From Phycisphaeraceae bacterium (GTDB lineage Bacteria > Planctomycetota > Phycisphaerae > Phycisphaerales > UBA1924), in the NCBI GenBank assembly GCA_019636555.1, contig JAHBXH010000001.1, forward strand, positions 2,204,928 through 2,268,927: 64,000 nt of DNA, in the 5' to 3' direction. The position numbers and the translations under genes are program-made. The first letter of the stretch is position 1. Each line of letters begins with the position of its first letter. Positions 15,957-25,337 of this stretch are shown in pieces. The notes beneath the pieces are model-generated. The model saw only the letters and a program-made list of their open reading frames with translations. It had not been told where the DNA came from and made no database searches.

Positions 15957-17543
15957 ATGCAGAGTTTGGCCGCCACCGCTTTTACGGCACTGGATTGGGC
16001 GGTGCTGGCCGGATACTTCGCGTTGGTTGCCGCGACGGGTTGGTGGTTCAGCCGAAAGCAAATGGCGGGACCGAAGGAGTACTTCCTCGCGAATCGGCAG
16101 ATGCCGATGTGGGCGGTCGCGATCAGTGTGCTGGCAACCTCCACTTCCGCGGCAACGTTCATCGGCAGCCCGGAAGAGGGCTACGCGCGAAACCTGACCT
16201 ACTTGTCAACAAACATCGGCGGCGTGATCGCCGTCTTCATCGTCGCAGCGTTCTTCATCCCCGCCTTCTACCAACACAACGTCACGACGGTTTACGACCT
16301 TCTCGAGATCCGGTTCGGACACGAGGCAAAGCAGGCGAGCAGTTGGATGTTCATGATCGGGCGCGTGCTGGCCAGCGGCTCGCGGCTCTTCATGGCGGCC
16401 ATTCCGTTGTCGCTGATTCTCTTTCATGAGACGAAAGACTGGCAACTCATCAGCGCGATCGCGGCGCTCACGGTTGTCGGTGTTCTGTACACACTCGTCG
16501 GAGGGATTCGCAGCATCATCTACACCGATGTGATTCAAGCCGCGGTCTTTGTCGGAGCGGCCGCGGCCGCCGTGTTTGTTTTGCTCGCCAAGATTCCGGC
16601 GCCGATCGGTGAAATCTGGAACGCGATAGCCGGTGCGCAGTCGCCCGACGGAAGCCCGAAATTGACCATCTTGCGACTCGGCGGCGATCCGAAGACGGTC
16701 TACACGCTGCTCACGGCCATCACAGGATTTGTGCTTCTGGGTATGGCGTCGTACGGCACGGACCACGACCTCGCGCAGCGGATGCTCACCTGCAAATCCG
16801 CGGTGAAGGGCAGCCAATCGGTCATCGTCGCGATCCTTCTGAATCTGCCGATGCAGTTGCTCTTCCTAGGAATCGGACTTTTGCTTTGGGTTTTCTACAC
16901 GCGACCAGATCTGATGGGCGGAAACATCCAGATTGCACCCGCCAAGTCGAGCGAGGTGTTCGTTCGTTTTATTCTGGACCAAATGCCCGGCGGCATGGCC
17001 GGGGTGATGATGGCGGGATTGTTTGCCGCGGGGCTCGGCTCCTTCAATTCGGCGCTCAACGCGATGGGCGCGACATTTGTCAATGACGTGTATCAGCGCT
17101 ATGTGAAAGGACGAGAACAAAGGCACTATCTGGCGGTCGGCCGGCTCGCCGTGTGCGCGTGGGGTGTCATTCTCGGCGGGTTCGCAAGCCTGTGTGTCTT
17201 CTGGCAGAAAGGGAGCGGCGAAACGCTGATTTCCTTTGCGCTGGGGGTCATGACTTTCGCATACGCGGGGCTGCTGGCGGTGTTTTTGTGCGCGATCTTT
17301 ACCAGGCGGGGAAACAAGGTGAGCGTGCTGAGCGCGCTCGCGGTCGGGTTCTGCGTTGTGCTCGTACTGCAACCGTGGGCACGCGTGCGCTGGGCGCCGG
17401 TGCTCGGGCTGGATTCGTTTGCAACGTGGGATGTCGCTTGGCCCTGGTACTTTGTGACGGCGACCACACTCGCGTTTCTCGTCTGCATGACCGGAGCGTC
17501 CCCGGCGAAGACCAAGCCTTCCAACGATGCGGGCCATGCCTGA
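15957..17543 (+). CDS. sodium:solute symporter (SSS family)
   Basis: A 528-residue polytopic transporter with about 13-14 hydrophobic segments. GPKEYFLANRQMPMWAV after the first helix and GGIRSIIYTDVIQAAVF in the middle are classic SSS (SGLT/PutP/NanT-like) motifs. It should import a small solute with sodium. As first gene of an operon with hexosaminidase, anmK and murQ, the likely substrate is an amino sugar or anhydro-muropeptide fragment; this is inference. ATG 15957 is chosen over an upstream ATG (15840) because AGGGAG lies about ten bases before it and the upstream 39 residues do not look like this family. A regulated promoter and long leader precede it. Confidence 0.88.
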   Translation: MQSLAATAFTALDWAVLAGYFALVAATGWWFSRKQMAGPKEYFLANRQMPMWAVAISVLATSTSAATFIGSPEEGYARNLTYLSTNIGGVIAVFIVAAFFIPAFYQHNVTTVYDLLEIRFGHEAKQASSWMFMIGRVLASGSRLFMAAIPLSLILFHETKDWQLISAIAALTVVGVLYTLVGGIRSIIYTDVIQAAVFVGAAAAAVFVLLAKIPAPIGEIWNAIAGAQSPDGSPKLTILRLGGDPKTVYTLLTAITGFVLLGMASYGTDHDLAQRMLTCKSAVKGSQSVIVAILLNLPMQLLFLGIGLLLWVFYTRPDLMGGNIQIAPAKSSEVFVRFILDQMPGGMAGVMMAGLFAAGLGSFNSALNAMGATFVNDVYQRYVKGREQRHYLAVGRLAVCAWGVILGGFASLCVFWQKGSGETLISFALGVMTFAYAGLLAVFLCAIFTRRGNKVSVLSALAVGFCVVLVLQPWARVRWAPVLGLDSFATWDVAWPWYFVTATTLAFLVCMTGASPAKTKPSNDAGHA

Positions 17544-19449
17544 TCCTTCCCAACTGCCTCCTTTGATCATGCCCAAACCCTGCGAGATCATCCGGGTTGG
17601 AGGCTTTGCGCGCCTGGGGTTTGCGATTCGGATTGATGCCGGACCACACCGGACGATTGTGGAGCCGATGTTGCGTGCAGCGGAATTCGGCGATGACCGG
17701 GTCGTGTGGATCGGTGGCAAAGATGTGACGCCGGGATCCGGGGGCGGGTTTGTCCGCGTATCCCTCGACCGCGGGCTTGCGGGTGACGGACGGAACGAAC
17801 ACGGGTATCACCTTGATATCGCTCAGGACAGGGCAGCTTCGGAGGCTGCAGGCCCGAGCGTCGTGCTCCGCGCGGCATCATCGACGGGCCTTCGTTGCGG
17901 TGCCGCGACGCTCACACAGTTACTCCGGCAGTACGACGGTGTGGACGGCTGCGTGCTGCCGGCGCTTCGGATAAGCGATGAGCCGTTTCTTCCGACGCGC
18001 GGCGTCATGCTCGACATCTCGCGCGATCGCGTGCCCACGATGGAACACCTGCGCGAAATCGTGAATACGCTCGCGCTCCTCAAGTGCAATCACCTGCAGC
18101 TGTATACCGAGCACACGTTCGCGTACGCGGGTCACGAAGACGTTTGGCGCAGCGCTTCGCCCATGACAGGTGCCGAATATGAAATCCTCGATGGATGGTG
18201 TCGCGAACTCGGTATCACGCTCGGGGCGAATCAGAATTGCTTCGGGCATCTTGCGAAGTGGCTGAGTCTGCCCCGGTATCTGCCGCTCGCAGAGATCGAC
18301 AGTCTTGAGAAGACATGGAAGTTCATGGAATGGGATCGGCCCGGTCCGTACAGCCTTTGCCCGATCGACCCGCGCTCGCACGAATTGGTGCGGGACCTGC
18401 TGGATCAACTCCTACCCCACTTCTCGAACAAGCTAATCAACATCAATTGCGACGAGACCTTTGACGTCGGCCAGGGACGAAGCGCGAAAGAAGTTGCGGA
18501 GCACGGGCGTGCAAGAGTCTATTACGACTTTGTCCACAAGATCGTGAGCGAAGTGCGCCGGCACGGATTCCGCCCGATGTTCTGGGCGGACATCGCGCTC
18601 TCACACCCGGACAAGATCGGGATGATGCCGAGCGATCTGCTCTCACTCGCGTGGGGCTATGAGCCCGACAGCGACTTCGACAACTGGGGCCGCACACTCA
18701 AGAACAACGGACGCGAGTTCTGGGTCTGCCCCGGCACGAGCGCGTGGCGGAGCATCATCGGGCGCACGGTCGAACGCCGCGGCAATATCGATTCCGCCGT
18801 TGCCGCGGCGCACAGGCACGACGCCACTGGCCTGCTGATCACGGATTGGGGAGACCTCGGCCATCGGCAGCAATGGCCCGTTTCGCTTCATGGAATCGCG
18901 GACGCGCTCAACGCGGCATGGACGGGCGAATCTGGCGGCGGAGACCCGAGCGCTGAATCTCTGCAGGTGTTTGGCGATCGCTCGCTTCAAGCCGCCGGTT
19001 GGCTTGAAGATGTCGGCGAGATCGACAAGATTCAGAAGCAGATCAGCGGCAAACCCGATGCCAACGGCAAGCCGACGCGGCTCAAGAACGCTTCGGCGCT
19101 CTTGCAGGATTCCACGCTCGGATGGAATGACACGTGGAAACCCGGGAGCGCCGGGCTGTGGATGGAGAGCGCTGCCGCGGCAAAGTGGCTGGAGGGGCGC
19201 GTGCCGGCAGACTTGAGCGAATCAACCCGTGACGAAATTCGATTCACCGCGCAGTGCGCACGCACGCTGTGCGCACGTGCCGCGGCACGCAGAGGAGATT
19301 CCGGCGCCTTGGCATCTCTTGCAACCGATCTCGAGGCTGTCCGGTCGGAGCATCGACGACTCTGGTTGGTCCGTTCGCGTCCGGGTGGACTCGAGAGCAG
19401 CACGGCGCACTATGACCAGCTGGTTGCAGAAGTCAGCAAGAGGGAGTGA
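17527..19449 (+). CDS. glycoside hydrolase family 20-like beta-N-acetylhexosaminidase
   Basis: A 640-residue protein with an N-terminal GH20b-like domain (about 20-150) and a TIM barrel starting at PTRGVMLDISRDRVPT. The catalytic Asp-Glu pair of GH20 is seen at Asp309-Glu310 (NINCDETFD), where substrate-assisted cleavage removes N-acetylhexosamine. No signal peptide is evident, so it probably acts on imported sugars in the cytosol, a NagZ-like role in wall recycling. It overlaps the symporter stop by 17 bases (ATG 17527; ATG 17536 also possible). AnmK follows after four bases. Confidence 0.85.
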   Translation: MRAMPDPSQLPPLIMPKPCEIIRVGGFARLGFAIRIDAGPHRTIVEPMLRAAEFGDDRVVWIGGKDVTPGSGGGFVRVSLDRGLAGDGRNEHGYHLDIAQDRAASEAAGPSVVLRAASSTGLRCGAATLTQLLRQYDGVDGCVLPALRISDEPFLPTRGVMLDISRDRVPTMEHLREIVNTLALLKCNHLQLYTEHTFAYAGHEDVWRSASPMTGAEYEILDGWCRELGITLGANQNCFGHLAKWLSLPRYLPLAEIDSLEKTWKFMEWDRPGPYSLCPIDPRSHELVRDLLDQLLPHFSNKLININCDETFDVGQGRSAKEVAEHGRARVYYDFVHKIVSEVRRHGFRPMFWADIALSHPDKIGMMPSDLLSLAWGYEPDSDFDNWGRTLKNNGREFWVCPGTSAWRSIIGRTVERRGNIDSAVAAAHRHDATGLLITDWGDLGHRQQWPVSLHGIADALNAAWTGESGGGDPSAESLQVFGDRSLQAAGWLEDVGEIDKIQKQISGKPDANGKPTRLKNASALLQDSTLGWNDTWKPGSAGLWMESAAAAKWLEGRVPADLSESTRDEIRFTAQCARTLCARAAARRGDSGALASLATDLEAVRSEHRRLWLVRSRPGGLESSTAHYDQLVAEVSKRE

Positions 19450-19453
19450 AGCG

Positions 19454-20596
19454 GTGGGACCTCGTGCGAACACACGCCTCGTCGCGGGCTGCATGACCGG
19501 CACGAGCATCGACGCCTTGGATTGCGCGCTCGTGCGCATCGAAGGTAAAGGAATGCAGATGCGACCGGAGTTGGTGGCGACGCTGTCGCGCGATCTTGGC
19601 CAGCTGCGGCCGGCATTGAGAGCATTGGCCCAGCAACAGCCGATGACGGCGGGCGCGATCGCGGCGCTGGCTCGTGACTTCGCCTTGCTCCATGCACACG
19701 CGCTCGAGGAACTCACCGCCGAGCACGGCCTTGACCTGGTTTGCGTTCATGGGCAAACGGTCTTTCATACGCCGCCGGTGTCGTGGCAATTGCTGAATCC
19801 GTGGCCGATCGTACGGTCGCTCGGGGTACCGGTTGTTTTCGATCTGCGTGGCGCGGACCTTGCCGCGGGCGGACAGGGTGCACCGATCACTCCGATCGCA
19901 GACTACTTGTTGTTTTCGCAAAGTGAAAGCCTTCGGCCATTTTGCTGCGTGGTCAATCTCGGCGGGTTCGCCAATGTCACGGCCCTCGTCACGAATCCGG
20001 TGCAGCACAACGAGCCGACTGTACATGGATTCGACATCTGCGCTTGCAATCAGCTTCTCAATTCGATTGCAAGGCTGAAGTTGAACGCGGAGTACGACAG
20101 CAATGGTGCATCCGCGGTCCGGGGCGCGGTTCAAGCGGACGCCGCGAAGCAGCTCGCGGGAATCTTGCTTGAGTCTCGCCAAAAACGACGCAGCCTCGGG
20201 ACCGGTGATGAAGCCTTTGACTGGATACACGCTCATGCTGATGGCATGACCGGCGACGATCTCGCGGCGACGGCGTGCGAAGCGATCGCACGAAGGATCG
20301 TTTCCGAATGCAAAGAGTTCGGGCCGATGATCGTCGCGGGAGGAGGCGTGAAGAATGAGGGACTTCTGGCCGCATTGCGCCGTAGCGCGAACGCCGCCGG
20401 TATTCCTCGAATTCACCGGTCCGATGAGTTCGGCGTGCCGATCGACTTTCGCGAAGCGATGGAATTTGCGATCCTCGGCGCCCTTTGTCAGGACGGACTA
20501 CCTATCACGATTCCGCGAATCACAAAGGTGGAGTCTCCCGCCCCACTCTCGGGTTCGTGGGCTTTTCCGAGCCGCGTGGATAAGGTAAACACATGA
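19454..20596 (+). CDS. anmK: anhydro-N-acetylmuramic acid kinase
   Basis: A 380-residue ASKHA-fold kinase that opens and phosphorylates 1,6-anhydro-MurNAc to MurNAc-6-phosphate. MTGTSIDALDCALV is the family nucleotide motif (usually MSGTSLDG), followed by CVHGQTVFH, GQGAPITPIADYLLF and NLGGFAN. The GTG at 19454 is chosen because AGGGAG lies seven bases before it and the protein then begins just before the first strand; an ATG at 19412 would overlap the hydrolase. Its product is the substrate of the next gene, murQ. Confidence 0.93.
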   Translation: MGPRANTRLVAGCMTGTSIDALDCALVRIEGKGMQMRPELVATLSRDLGQLRPALRALAQQQPMTAGAIAALARDFALLHAHALEELTAEHGLDLVCVHGQTVFHTPPVSWQLLNPWPIVRSLGVPVVFDLRGADLAAGGQGAPITPIADYLLFSQSESLRPFCCVVNLGGFANVTALVTNPVQHNEPTVHGFDICACNQLLNSIARLKLNAEYDSNGASAVRGAVQADAAKQLAGILLESRQKRRSLGTGDEAFDWIHAHADGMTGDDLAATACEAIARRIVSECKEFGPMIVAGGGVKNEGLLAALRRSANAAGIPRIHRSDEFGVPIDFREAMEFAILGALCQDGLPITIPRITKVESPAPLSGSWAFPSRVDKVNT

Positions 20597-21504
20597 CCGT
20601 GCCGCCAGATCGCTCGCACGTCCTCACCGAGCAGCGCAATCCGCGCTCGATGGATCTGCACTCGCTCTCGGTGGCTCAGTGCGTGCAGTTGATTCAGCAG
20701 GAAGATCGCGCGGTCCTGGAAGCGCTCGAAGCCGCGGCACCACAAATCGATGCTTTCATTTCTGGCGCGGAGCCCGGATTTTTGGAGGGTGGTCGGCTGG
20801 TGTATGTCGGCGCGGGAACATCGGGTCGACTCGGCGTGCTGGATGCTTCGGAGGCCCCGCCAACCTTCCAAGTCGAACCGGGAAAAATCATCGGCATCAT
20901 CGCGGGTGGCGATTCCGCGCTCCGAAAGAGCAGTGAGGGCAGAGAAGACGATCCGAAGGGAGCTTGGGAAGAGCTTCGCGCGCTGGGATTGAACTCAAGG
21001 GATAGCGTGCTCGGAATTGCTGCGGGAGGCACCACGCCTTATGTCCGCGGTGCCTTCGAATTCGTAAGCGGTCTAGCGAGCCGGCCGACGAGTGCGTTGC
21101 TGACATGCTCGCCCACGCCGAAGCCCGCGGGAGCGGACCGATTGATCGTGATTGAAACAGGCCCTGAAGTGCTGACCGGTTCGACGCGGATGAAGGCGGG
21201 CACCGCGACGAAAATGGCTCTGAACACCATTTCGACGGTGCTGATGGTCCGCTCGGGGCGGGTCTTTGAGAACCTGATGGTGGATCTGCGCGCAACGAAC
21301 GAGAAACTGAGGGATCGCGGAGCACGGATTATTTCGACACTGACCGGACTCTCCCGCACGGAAGCGCTCAAACTCCTCGAACAGGCGGGAAATAGCGTCA
21401 AAACGGCGGTCGTGATGCATCGAAAGAAGGTCGATCATGGCGCTGCAGAGCGTCTGCTCGCCGCGAATCATGGACGCCTCGAACGAGTTCTGGCGAGCGG
21501 CTGA
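20593..21504 (+). CDS. murQ: N-acetylmuramic acid 6-phosphate etherase
   Basis: A 303-residue SIS-domain lyase that removes lactate from MurNAc-6-phosphate to give GlcNAc-6-phosphate. LTEQRNPRSMDLHSLS at the start, YVGAGTSGRLGVLDASE (the SIS sugar-phosphate loop) and TGSTRMKAGTATKM are diagnostic. ATGA overlap with anmK (20593-20596) shows coupling. Together they convert recycled wall sugar into central amino-sugar metabolism. Confidence 0.96.
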   Translation: MTVPPDRSHVLTEQRNPRSMDLHSLSVAQCVQLIQQEDRAVLEALEAAAPQIDAFISGAEPGFLEGGRLVYVGAGTSGRLGVLDASEAPPTFQVEPGKIIGIIAGGDSALRKSSEGREDDPKGAWEELRALGLNSRDSVLGIAAGGTTPYVRGAFEFVSGLASRPTSALLTCSPTPKPAGADRLIVIETGPEVLTGSTRMKAGTATKMALNTISTVLMVRSGRVFENLMVDLRATNEKLRDRGARIISTLTGLSRTEALKLLEQAGNSVKTAVVMHRKKVDHGAAERLLAANHGRLERVLASG

Positions 21505-21608
21505 GCAACTCGGACCTCACCCCGGCGGTGCTCCCCTACAACTTCGCGGGTTGAGCGAGCATTATCCGATAGAAGTGCTGCGCGAGAGCGCCCTGCAGGA
21601 GAATTGCG
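21470..21608 (+). other. possible out-of-frame N-terminal segment of the PLP synthase
   Basis: An ATG at 21470, inside the murQ end, opens a frame reading MDASNEFWRAAEQLG and later VLRESALQENCV, then runs out of frame with the downstream PLP enzyme at about 21609. If one G were removed from GTTGGCCC the two frames would join smoothly (ENCV-ARIPVES). Alternatively the segment is noncoding and the PLP gene simply starts at TTG 21609. Confidence 0.35.
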
Positions 21609-22868
21609 TTGGCCCGAATCCCGGTGGAGAGCGCGACGGCGACGGAAATCGTCGTCGAAGGTAAGAAGCTGATCGGCTTTGGCGGTTGCAACTACCTCGG
21701 TCTTGCTCATCACCAAGATGTGCTCGATGCGGTTCGCAAAGGGATCGAGAAGTACGGCCTGAGTACAACGGCCTCGCGCGAAACGACCGGCGACACCATG
21801 TCGCACGAACTGCTCGAAGCCGAACTGGCTGATTTCTTCCAGGTTCAGCAGTGCCTTGTCACACCCGAAGGCTACTCGGCAAACATGGCCCTCGGTCAAG
21901 CTCTTGCCCATGACTATCGCGTCGCGATTACGGATGAAAAGTGCCATCGGAGCGTTTCGCACGCGGTTGCCGCGGCGGGCATGCGTGTGATCGCCTATCC
22001 ACACCTCGATGCGCGTGCCGCGGGAGCGCTGGCTTCGCAATACATCGGTGAGGGTGTCGTGATCCTGACGGACGGAGTCTTTGCCGCGGACGGCTCGATC
22101 GCGCCGGCAAAGTCGCTCTTCGAAGTTCTTCCCAAAGAACGGGCGCTGCTGGTTATTGATGATTGTCACGGCTTCTGCGTGCTTGGGCGGAGCGGACGCG
22201 GCACCGCAGATCATCACGGCTTGAGTGCGAGCGGTGTGCCGCTCGAGTCGCGCGTGCTGATTACCACAAGCCTTGCGAAGGGTCTTGGGTGCTACGGAGG
22301 CGTGCTGGCGGGCCCTTCAACCATCATCCAGCGGGCGCAAGACATTGCGAGTGTCTATCGCGGAACGACCCCTGCGCCGCCCGCGATCATCGAGGGTGCA
22401 CGTCAGGCGCTCAAGGTGCTGAATCGAGATCCGATCCTGATGCAAAGGCTTCGGGTCAACGCCGATCGCCTCCGGCGCGGTTTTCAGAAACTCGGAATCT
22501 CGCTCTATCCGACACCCGCACCCATCTTCACCTTTGTGACCGGCGACACGGCATCCATGGACCGGATTCATCGGAAGCTCATCGATGCGGGCTACTTGGC
22601 ACCACTCATCGCCTACCCCGGTGGCCCGACCGATCGCTATTTCCGTGTCACGGTGAATGCCGTCCACACCTCGGAACAGATCGACGGGCTGATCGCCGCG
22701 TTTGCCGATGCCATCGATTCGGAACCAAAGGCGAAATCGGAAGGTGCAGCAGAGCCAAAGCCGCTGAAGTTTCCCGAGGGACAAAGCGGCGGCAGAGAAT
22801 TAATTGGCCCGTGGGATCTCTCGCTTACCCCGATGATGAATCCCCGACTCCCCGCGCTGCCTGGCTGA
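21609..22868 (+). CDS. PLP-dependent alpha-oxoamine synthase family enzyme
   Basis: A 419-residue fold-type I PLP enzyme of the 8-amino-7-oxononanoate synthase / 2-amino-3-ketobutyrate ligase / serine palmitoyltransferase group. Clear family segments are GCNYLGLAHHQDVL, GLSTTASRETTG, DDCHGFCVLGRSG, and TTSLAKGLGCYGG with the PLP lysine. Such enzymes condense an amino acid with an acyl thioester. Its presence after murQ is unexpected, and the substrate cannot be told. TTG 21609 has AGGAG seven bases upstream. A frameshifted longer N-terminus is possible. The last 44 bases overlap the convergent kinase gene. Confidence 0.8.
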   Translation: MARIPVESATATEIVVEGKKLIGFGGCNYLGLAHHQDVLDAVRKGIEKYGLSTTASRETTGDTMSHELLEAELADFFQVQQCLVTPEGYSANMALGQALAHDYRVAITDEKCHRSVSHAVAAAGMRVIAYPHLDARAAGALASQYIGEGVVILTDGVFAADGSIAPAKSLFEVLPKERALLVIDDCHGFCVLGRSGRGTADHHGLSASGVPLESRVLITTSLAKGLGCYGGVLAGPSTIIQRAQDIASVYRGTTPAPPAIIEGARQALKVLNRDPILMQRLRVNADRLRRGFQKLGISLYPTPAPIFTFVTGDTASMDRIHRKLIDAGYLAPLIAYPGGPTDRYFRVTVNAVHTSEQIDGLIAAFADAIDSEPKAKSEGAAEPKPLKFPEGQSGGRELIGPWDLSLTPMMNPRLPALPG

Positions 22869-23685
22869 GTGATGCGAGTCGAGCGGCGCCGATCGCGGCA
22901 TGAAATGGTGAAGTGCCGAACGAAAGCTTCCAGTCCGCTTTCGCGACTGAAGTGAGGCCGGATCGAATCGCGCTTTCCAGTTCCTCACGGCAGCCCTGAA
23001 ACAGCATCCCGACGTACCCGAGTAGCGCCACCGTGTCCGGTCGATAGATCGCATGGGCGATTCGGATTCCCCGTGCGAGCGCGAGGAGGGGACGCGCTTT
23101 TTTGTCGAACTTGCCGACAGCGTCGGCGAAGCCATCGCCGTATTCCGCCCGGATCGCGTTCGCGCCGACATACGACTCGAGCGTGCGGGGCGCCGAACTG
23201 CCTTCGAACGTCACATCGATCTGCCCGAAGTGCCCCGGTGTCTCCCCGCTGACAAGAAGCGGTCGCCCATCATCCAGCACACTCGCTCCAACACCCGTTC
23301 CGATCGAGATCGCGAGCAGGCGTCCGAGAGGTTTTTGCGAAGACCAGTAATCATGTGCCGCGGCGTACGCATCGGAAACAATGAGCGGTGTGACGACTCC
23401 TCCCGTCGATCGAGTCACCAAATCGGAGAGCGGCAGATTCTCGATTCCGGGAAGATTGATCGACTGAACGACGCAAGACCGCGAAGGGTCGAGCCTTCCG
23501 GGGACACACAAACCGATCTTTGCGGCACCGCGCGAGCCCGGCGGGAGCGCCAATGCGATGGCGTCGCACAATTCGTCGGCTCCGGGCCGCGAGTATTCCG
23601 CGCTTCTGGCGGTCGAGATGCGATCGCCGTCGAGAAATGCGACTTTGACCGAGGTACCCCCGATATCGACTCCGAGCGAGGCCAT
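22825..23685 (-). CDS. ROK family sugar kinase
   Basis: A 286-residue kinase with the ROK phosphate motif LGVDIGGTSVKVAFLD at the start and ISIGTGVGASVLDDG plus SGETPGHFGQID in the middle. The canonical ROK zinc cluster (CxCGxxGC) is not visible; GETPGHFGQID occupies the equivalent stretch, so this is a divergent member. A GlcNAc, glucose or ManNAc kinase role would fit the adjacent wall-sugar operon, which it meets tail to tail with a 44-base overlap. It is divergent from trigger factor. Confidence 0.78.
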   Translation of the reverse strand: MASLGVDIGGTSVKVAFLDGDRISTARSAEYSRPGADELCDAIALALPPGSRGAAKIGLCVPGRLDPSRSCVVQSINLPGIENLPLSDLVTRSTGGVVTPLIVSDAYAAAHDYWSSQKPLGRLLAISIGTGVGASVLDDGRPLLVSGETPGHFGQIDVTFEGSSAPRTLESYVGANAIRAEYGDGFADAVGKFDKKARPLLALARGIRIAHAIYRPDTVALLGYVGMLFQGCREELESAIRSGLTSVAKADWKLSFGTSPFHAAIGAARLASLSQAARGVGDSSSG

Positions 23686-23862
23686 GTCGGATCATTCGAC
23701 CTGAACCCGAACGCCGCATGAAGGGAAGTTGAAGCCGGGCGGTTTCGGCGTACACTTGGCGTCCTTACCAGGACACCTTTTCGGCCGCCGAGTGGCGGCT
23801 GGCCACCGACGATCCGACCGCCGGCGCGATAAGCGTTGGGCCATGTTTGCGGAGCAGATCCG

Positions 23863-25260
23863 ATGACTCAGACGCTTGCCCCGGAAGATGTGAAAAACAA
23901 CGACGTCCAAATCCAGGACGCCGGCCCGTGCCGGAAACGGATTTCGATCCGTATCCCGAAGGAGCGCGTGAACGAGAAGCTGAAGGAGTCGCTGGCGGCG
24001 ATCTCGGCCGAAGCGCAGGTGCCCGGCTTCCGCAAGGGTCACGTGCCGCCGGCGCTTGTCGAGAAGCGCTTCGGTTCGGCGCTCCGCAACGAGGCGAAGA
24101 ACCAGCTCGTCGCGACGGCATATAGCGCGGCAATCGAGAAAGCGAATCTGAAGATAGTCGGCGATCCGTTCAGTGAATCGCTCGGCAACGTCGAGATCAA
24201 AGAAGGCCAGGACCTCGCGTTTGAAATCGACGTCGAGGTGCAACCCGAGTTCGCGCTTCCGAGCCTCGACGGCATCCCGGTCAAGAAACCCACGATCGAA
24301 TTGCCCGATAGTGCAATCACCGACGAGGTCCAGAAGATCCTCATCAACGAGGGAGATCTGGAGAGCCGCGACAAGCCCGAAGCCGGCGACTACCTGACGG
24401 GCCACGGCGTCATGAAGGGCGCCGATGGGACCGAGTTCTACAACATCAAGGGCTGCGTGGTTCAAGTTCCCACGGCCGACAAGAACGGCAAGGGCATGAT
24501 CCTGGGCGTAATGGTGAACGATTTCTCCAAGCAGTTCGGCCTGCCGAAGGCGGGCGAGACCGCGACGATCAAAACCAAGGGCCCGGAGAATCACGAAGTC
24601 GAGCAGATCCGCGGGGCGGACCTCACGATCACGTTCTCCGTCGACCGGGTGGACCGCATCATCCCGGCAAAGGTTGACAACGTCATCAAGAACTTCGGGA
24701 TGACCGATGAGCAGCAGCTCCGCGACGCGATCAAGCAGCGCATGGAGCAGCGCGTGATGATCCAGCAGCAGTCGGTCATGCGTCAGCAGCTCGCGCAGCA
24801 CCTGCTCGCGAACACGAAGGTCGATCTGCCCGAGCGAATCACGGCGATCCAGTCGGCACGCAACTTCGAACGCAAACGCATGGAGCTGATGTACCGCGGC
24901 GTCGACGCGCAGAAGATCGAGGAGCACATTGCCGAACTCCGCAGCGGCAGCAGCGAAATCGCGGTCCGCGAGCTCAAGCTGTTCTTCATCCTCAACCGTG
25001 CCGCCGATGAGTTCAACGTCCGCGTCGAGGAGGCGGAGATCAACGGTCGCATCGCGCAGTTGGCAGCAGAGCGCGGCGTCCGTCCGGACAAGCTCCGCCA
25101 GGAGATCATGCAGCGCAACCAGCTCGGCGTGATCTATCAGCAGATCCGCGATCACAAGGCAATGGACGTGATCCTCTCCAAGGCCACCATCACCGAGATG
25201 CCGGCGGAAGAGTTCAATCGTCTTATGGCGGAAGAAGCCAAGGGCGGCGCCCCGGCCTGA
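23863..25260 (+). CDS. tig: trigger factor, ribosome-associated chaperone
   Basis: A 465-residue trigger factor. The ribosome-binding signature appears as VPGFRKGHVPP (about 54-64 of the protein), followed by a PPIase-like middle domain (GDYLTGHG.. onward) and a long helical C-terminal substrate cradle. It binds near the peptide exit tunnel and shields nascent chains. The ATG at 23863 has GGAG eight bases upstream; a slightly longer frame from 23836 lacks support. It is monocistronic, with a bidirectional terminator. Confidence 0.94.
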   Translation: MTQTLAPEDVKNNDVQIQDAGPCRKRISIRIPKERVNEKLKESLAAISAEAQVPGFRKGHVPPALVEKRFGSALRNEAKNQLVATAYSAAIEKANLKIVGDPFSESLGNVEIKEGQDLAFEIDVEVQPEFALPSLDGIPVKKPTIELPDSAITDEVQKILINEGDLESRDKPEAGDYLTGHGVMKGADGTEFYNIKGCVVQVPTADKNGKGMILGVMVNDFSKQFGLPKAGETATIKTKGPENHEVEQIRGADLTITFSVDRVDRIIPAKVDNVIKNFGMTDEQQLRDAIKQRMEQRVMIQQQSVMRQQLAQHLLANTKVDLPERITAIQSARNFERKRMELMYRGVDAQKIEEHIAELRSGSSEIAVRELKLFFILNRAADEFNVRVEEAEINGRIAQLAAERGVRPDKLRQEIMQRNQLGVIYQQIRDHKAMDVILSKATITEMPAEEFNRLMAEEAKGGAPA

Positions 25261-25285
25261 TTCGAGATTGAGACATCCCGCAACG

Positions 25286-25320
25286 AAAAACCCGTGCTTG
25301 AACGCACGGGTTTTTCTTTT
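25286..25320. terminator. bidirectional terminator between tig and the zinc-ribbon gene
   Basis: AAAAACCCGTGC (25286-25297) pairs with GCACGGGTTTTT (25304-25315). T runs flank the stem on both strands, so it can end both convergent genes. Confidence 0.88.
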
Positions 25321-25337
25321 CTTGTCCGGTGAATCAT

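Noticed and set aside
15565-16197. 210-codon plus-strand frame across the leader and symporter start
   Set aside because: It reads through the repeat hairpins and the out-of-frame symporter start; the composition is not protein-like.
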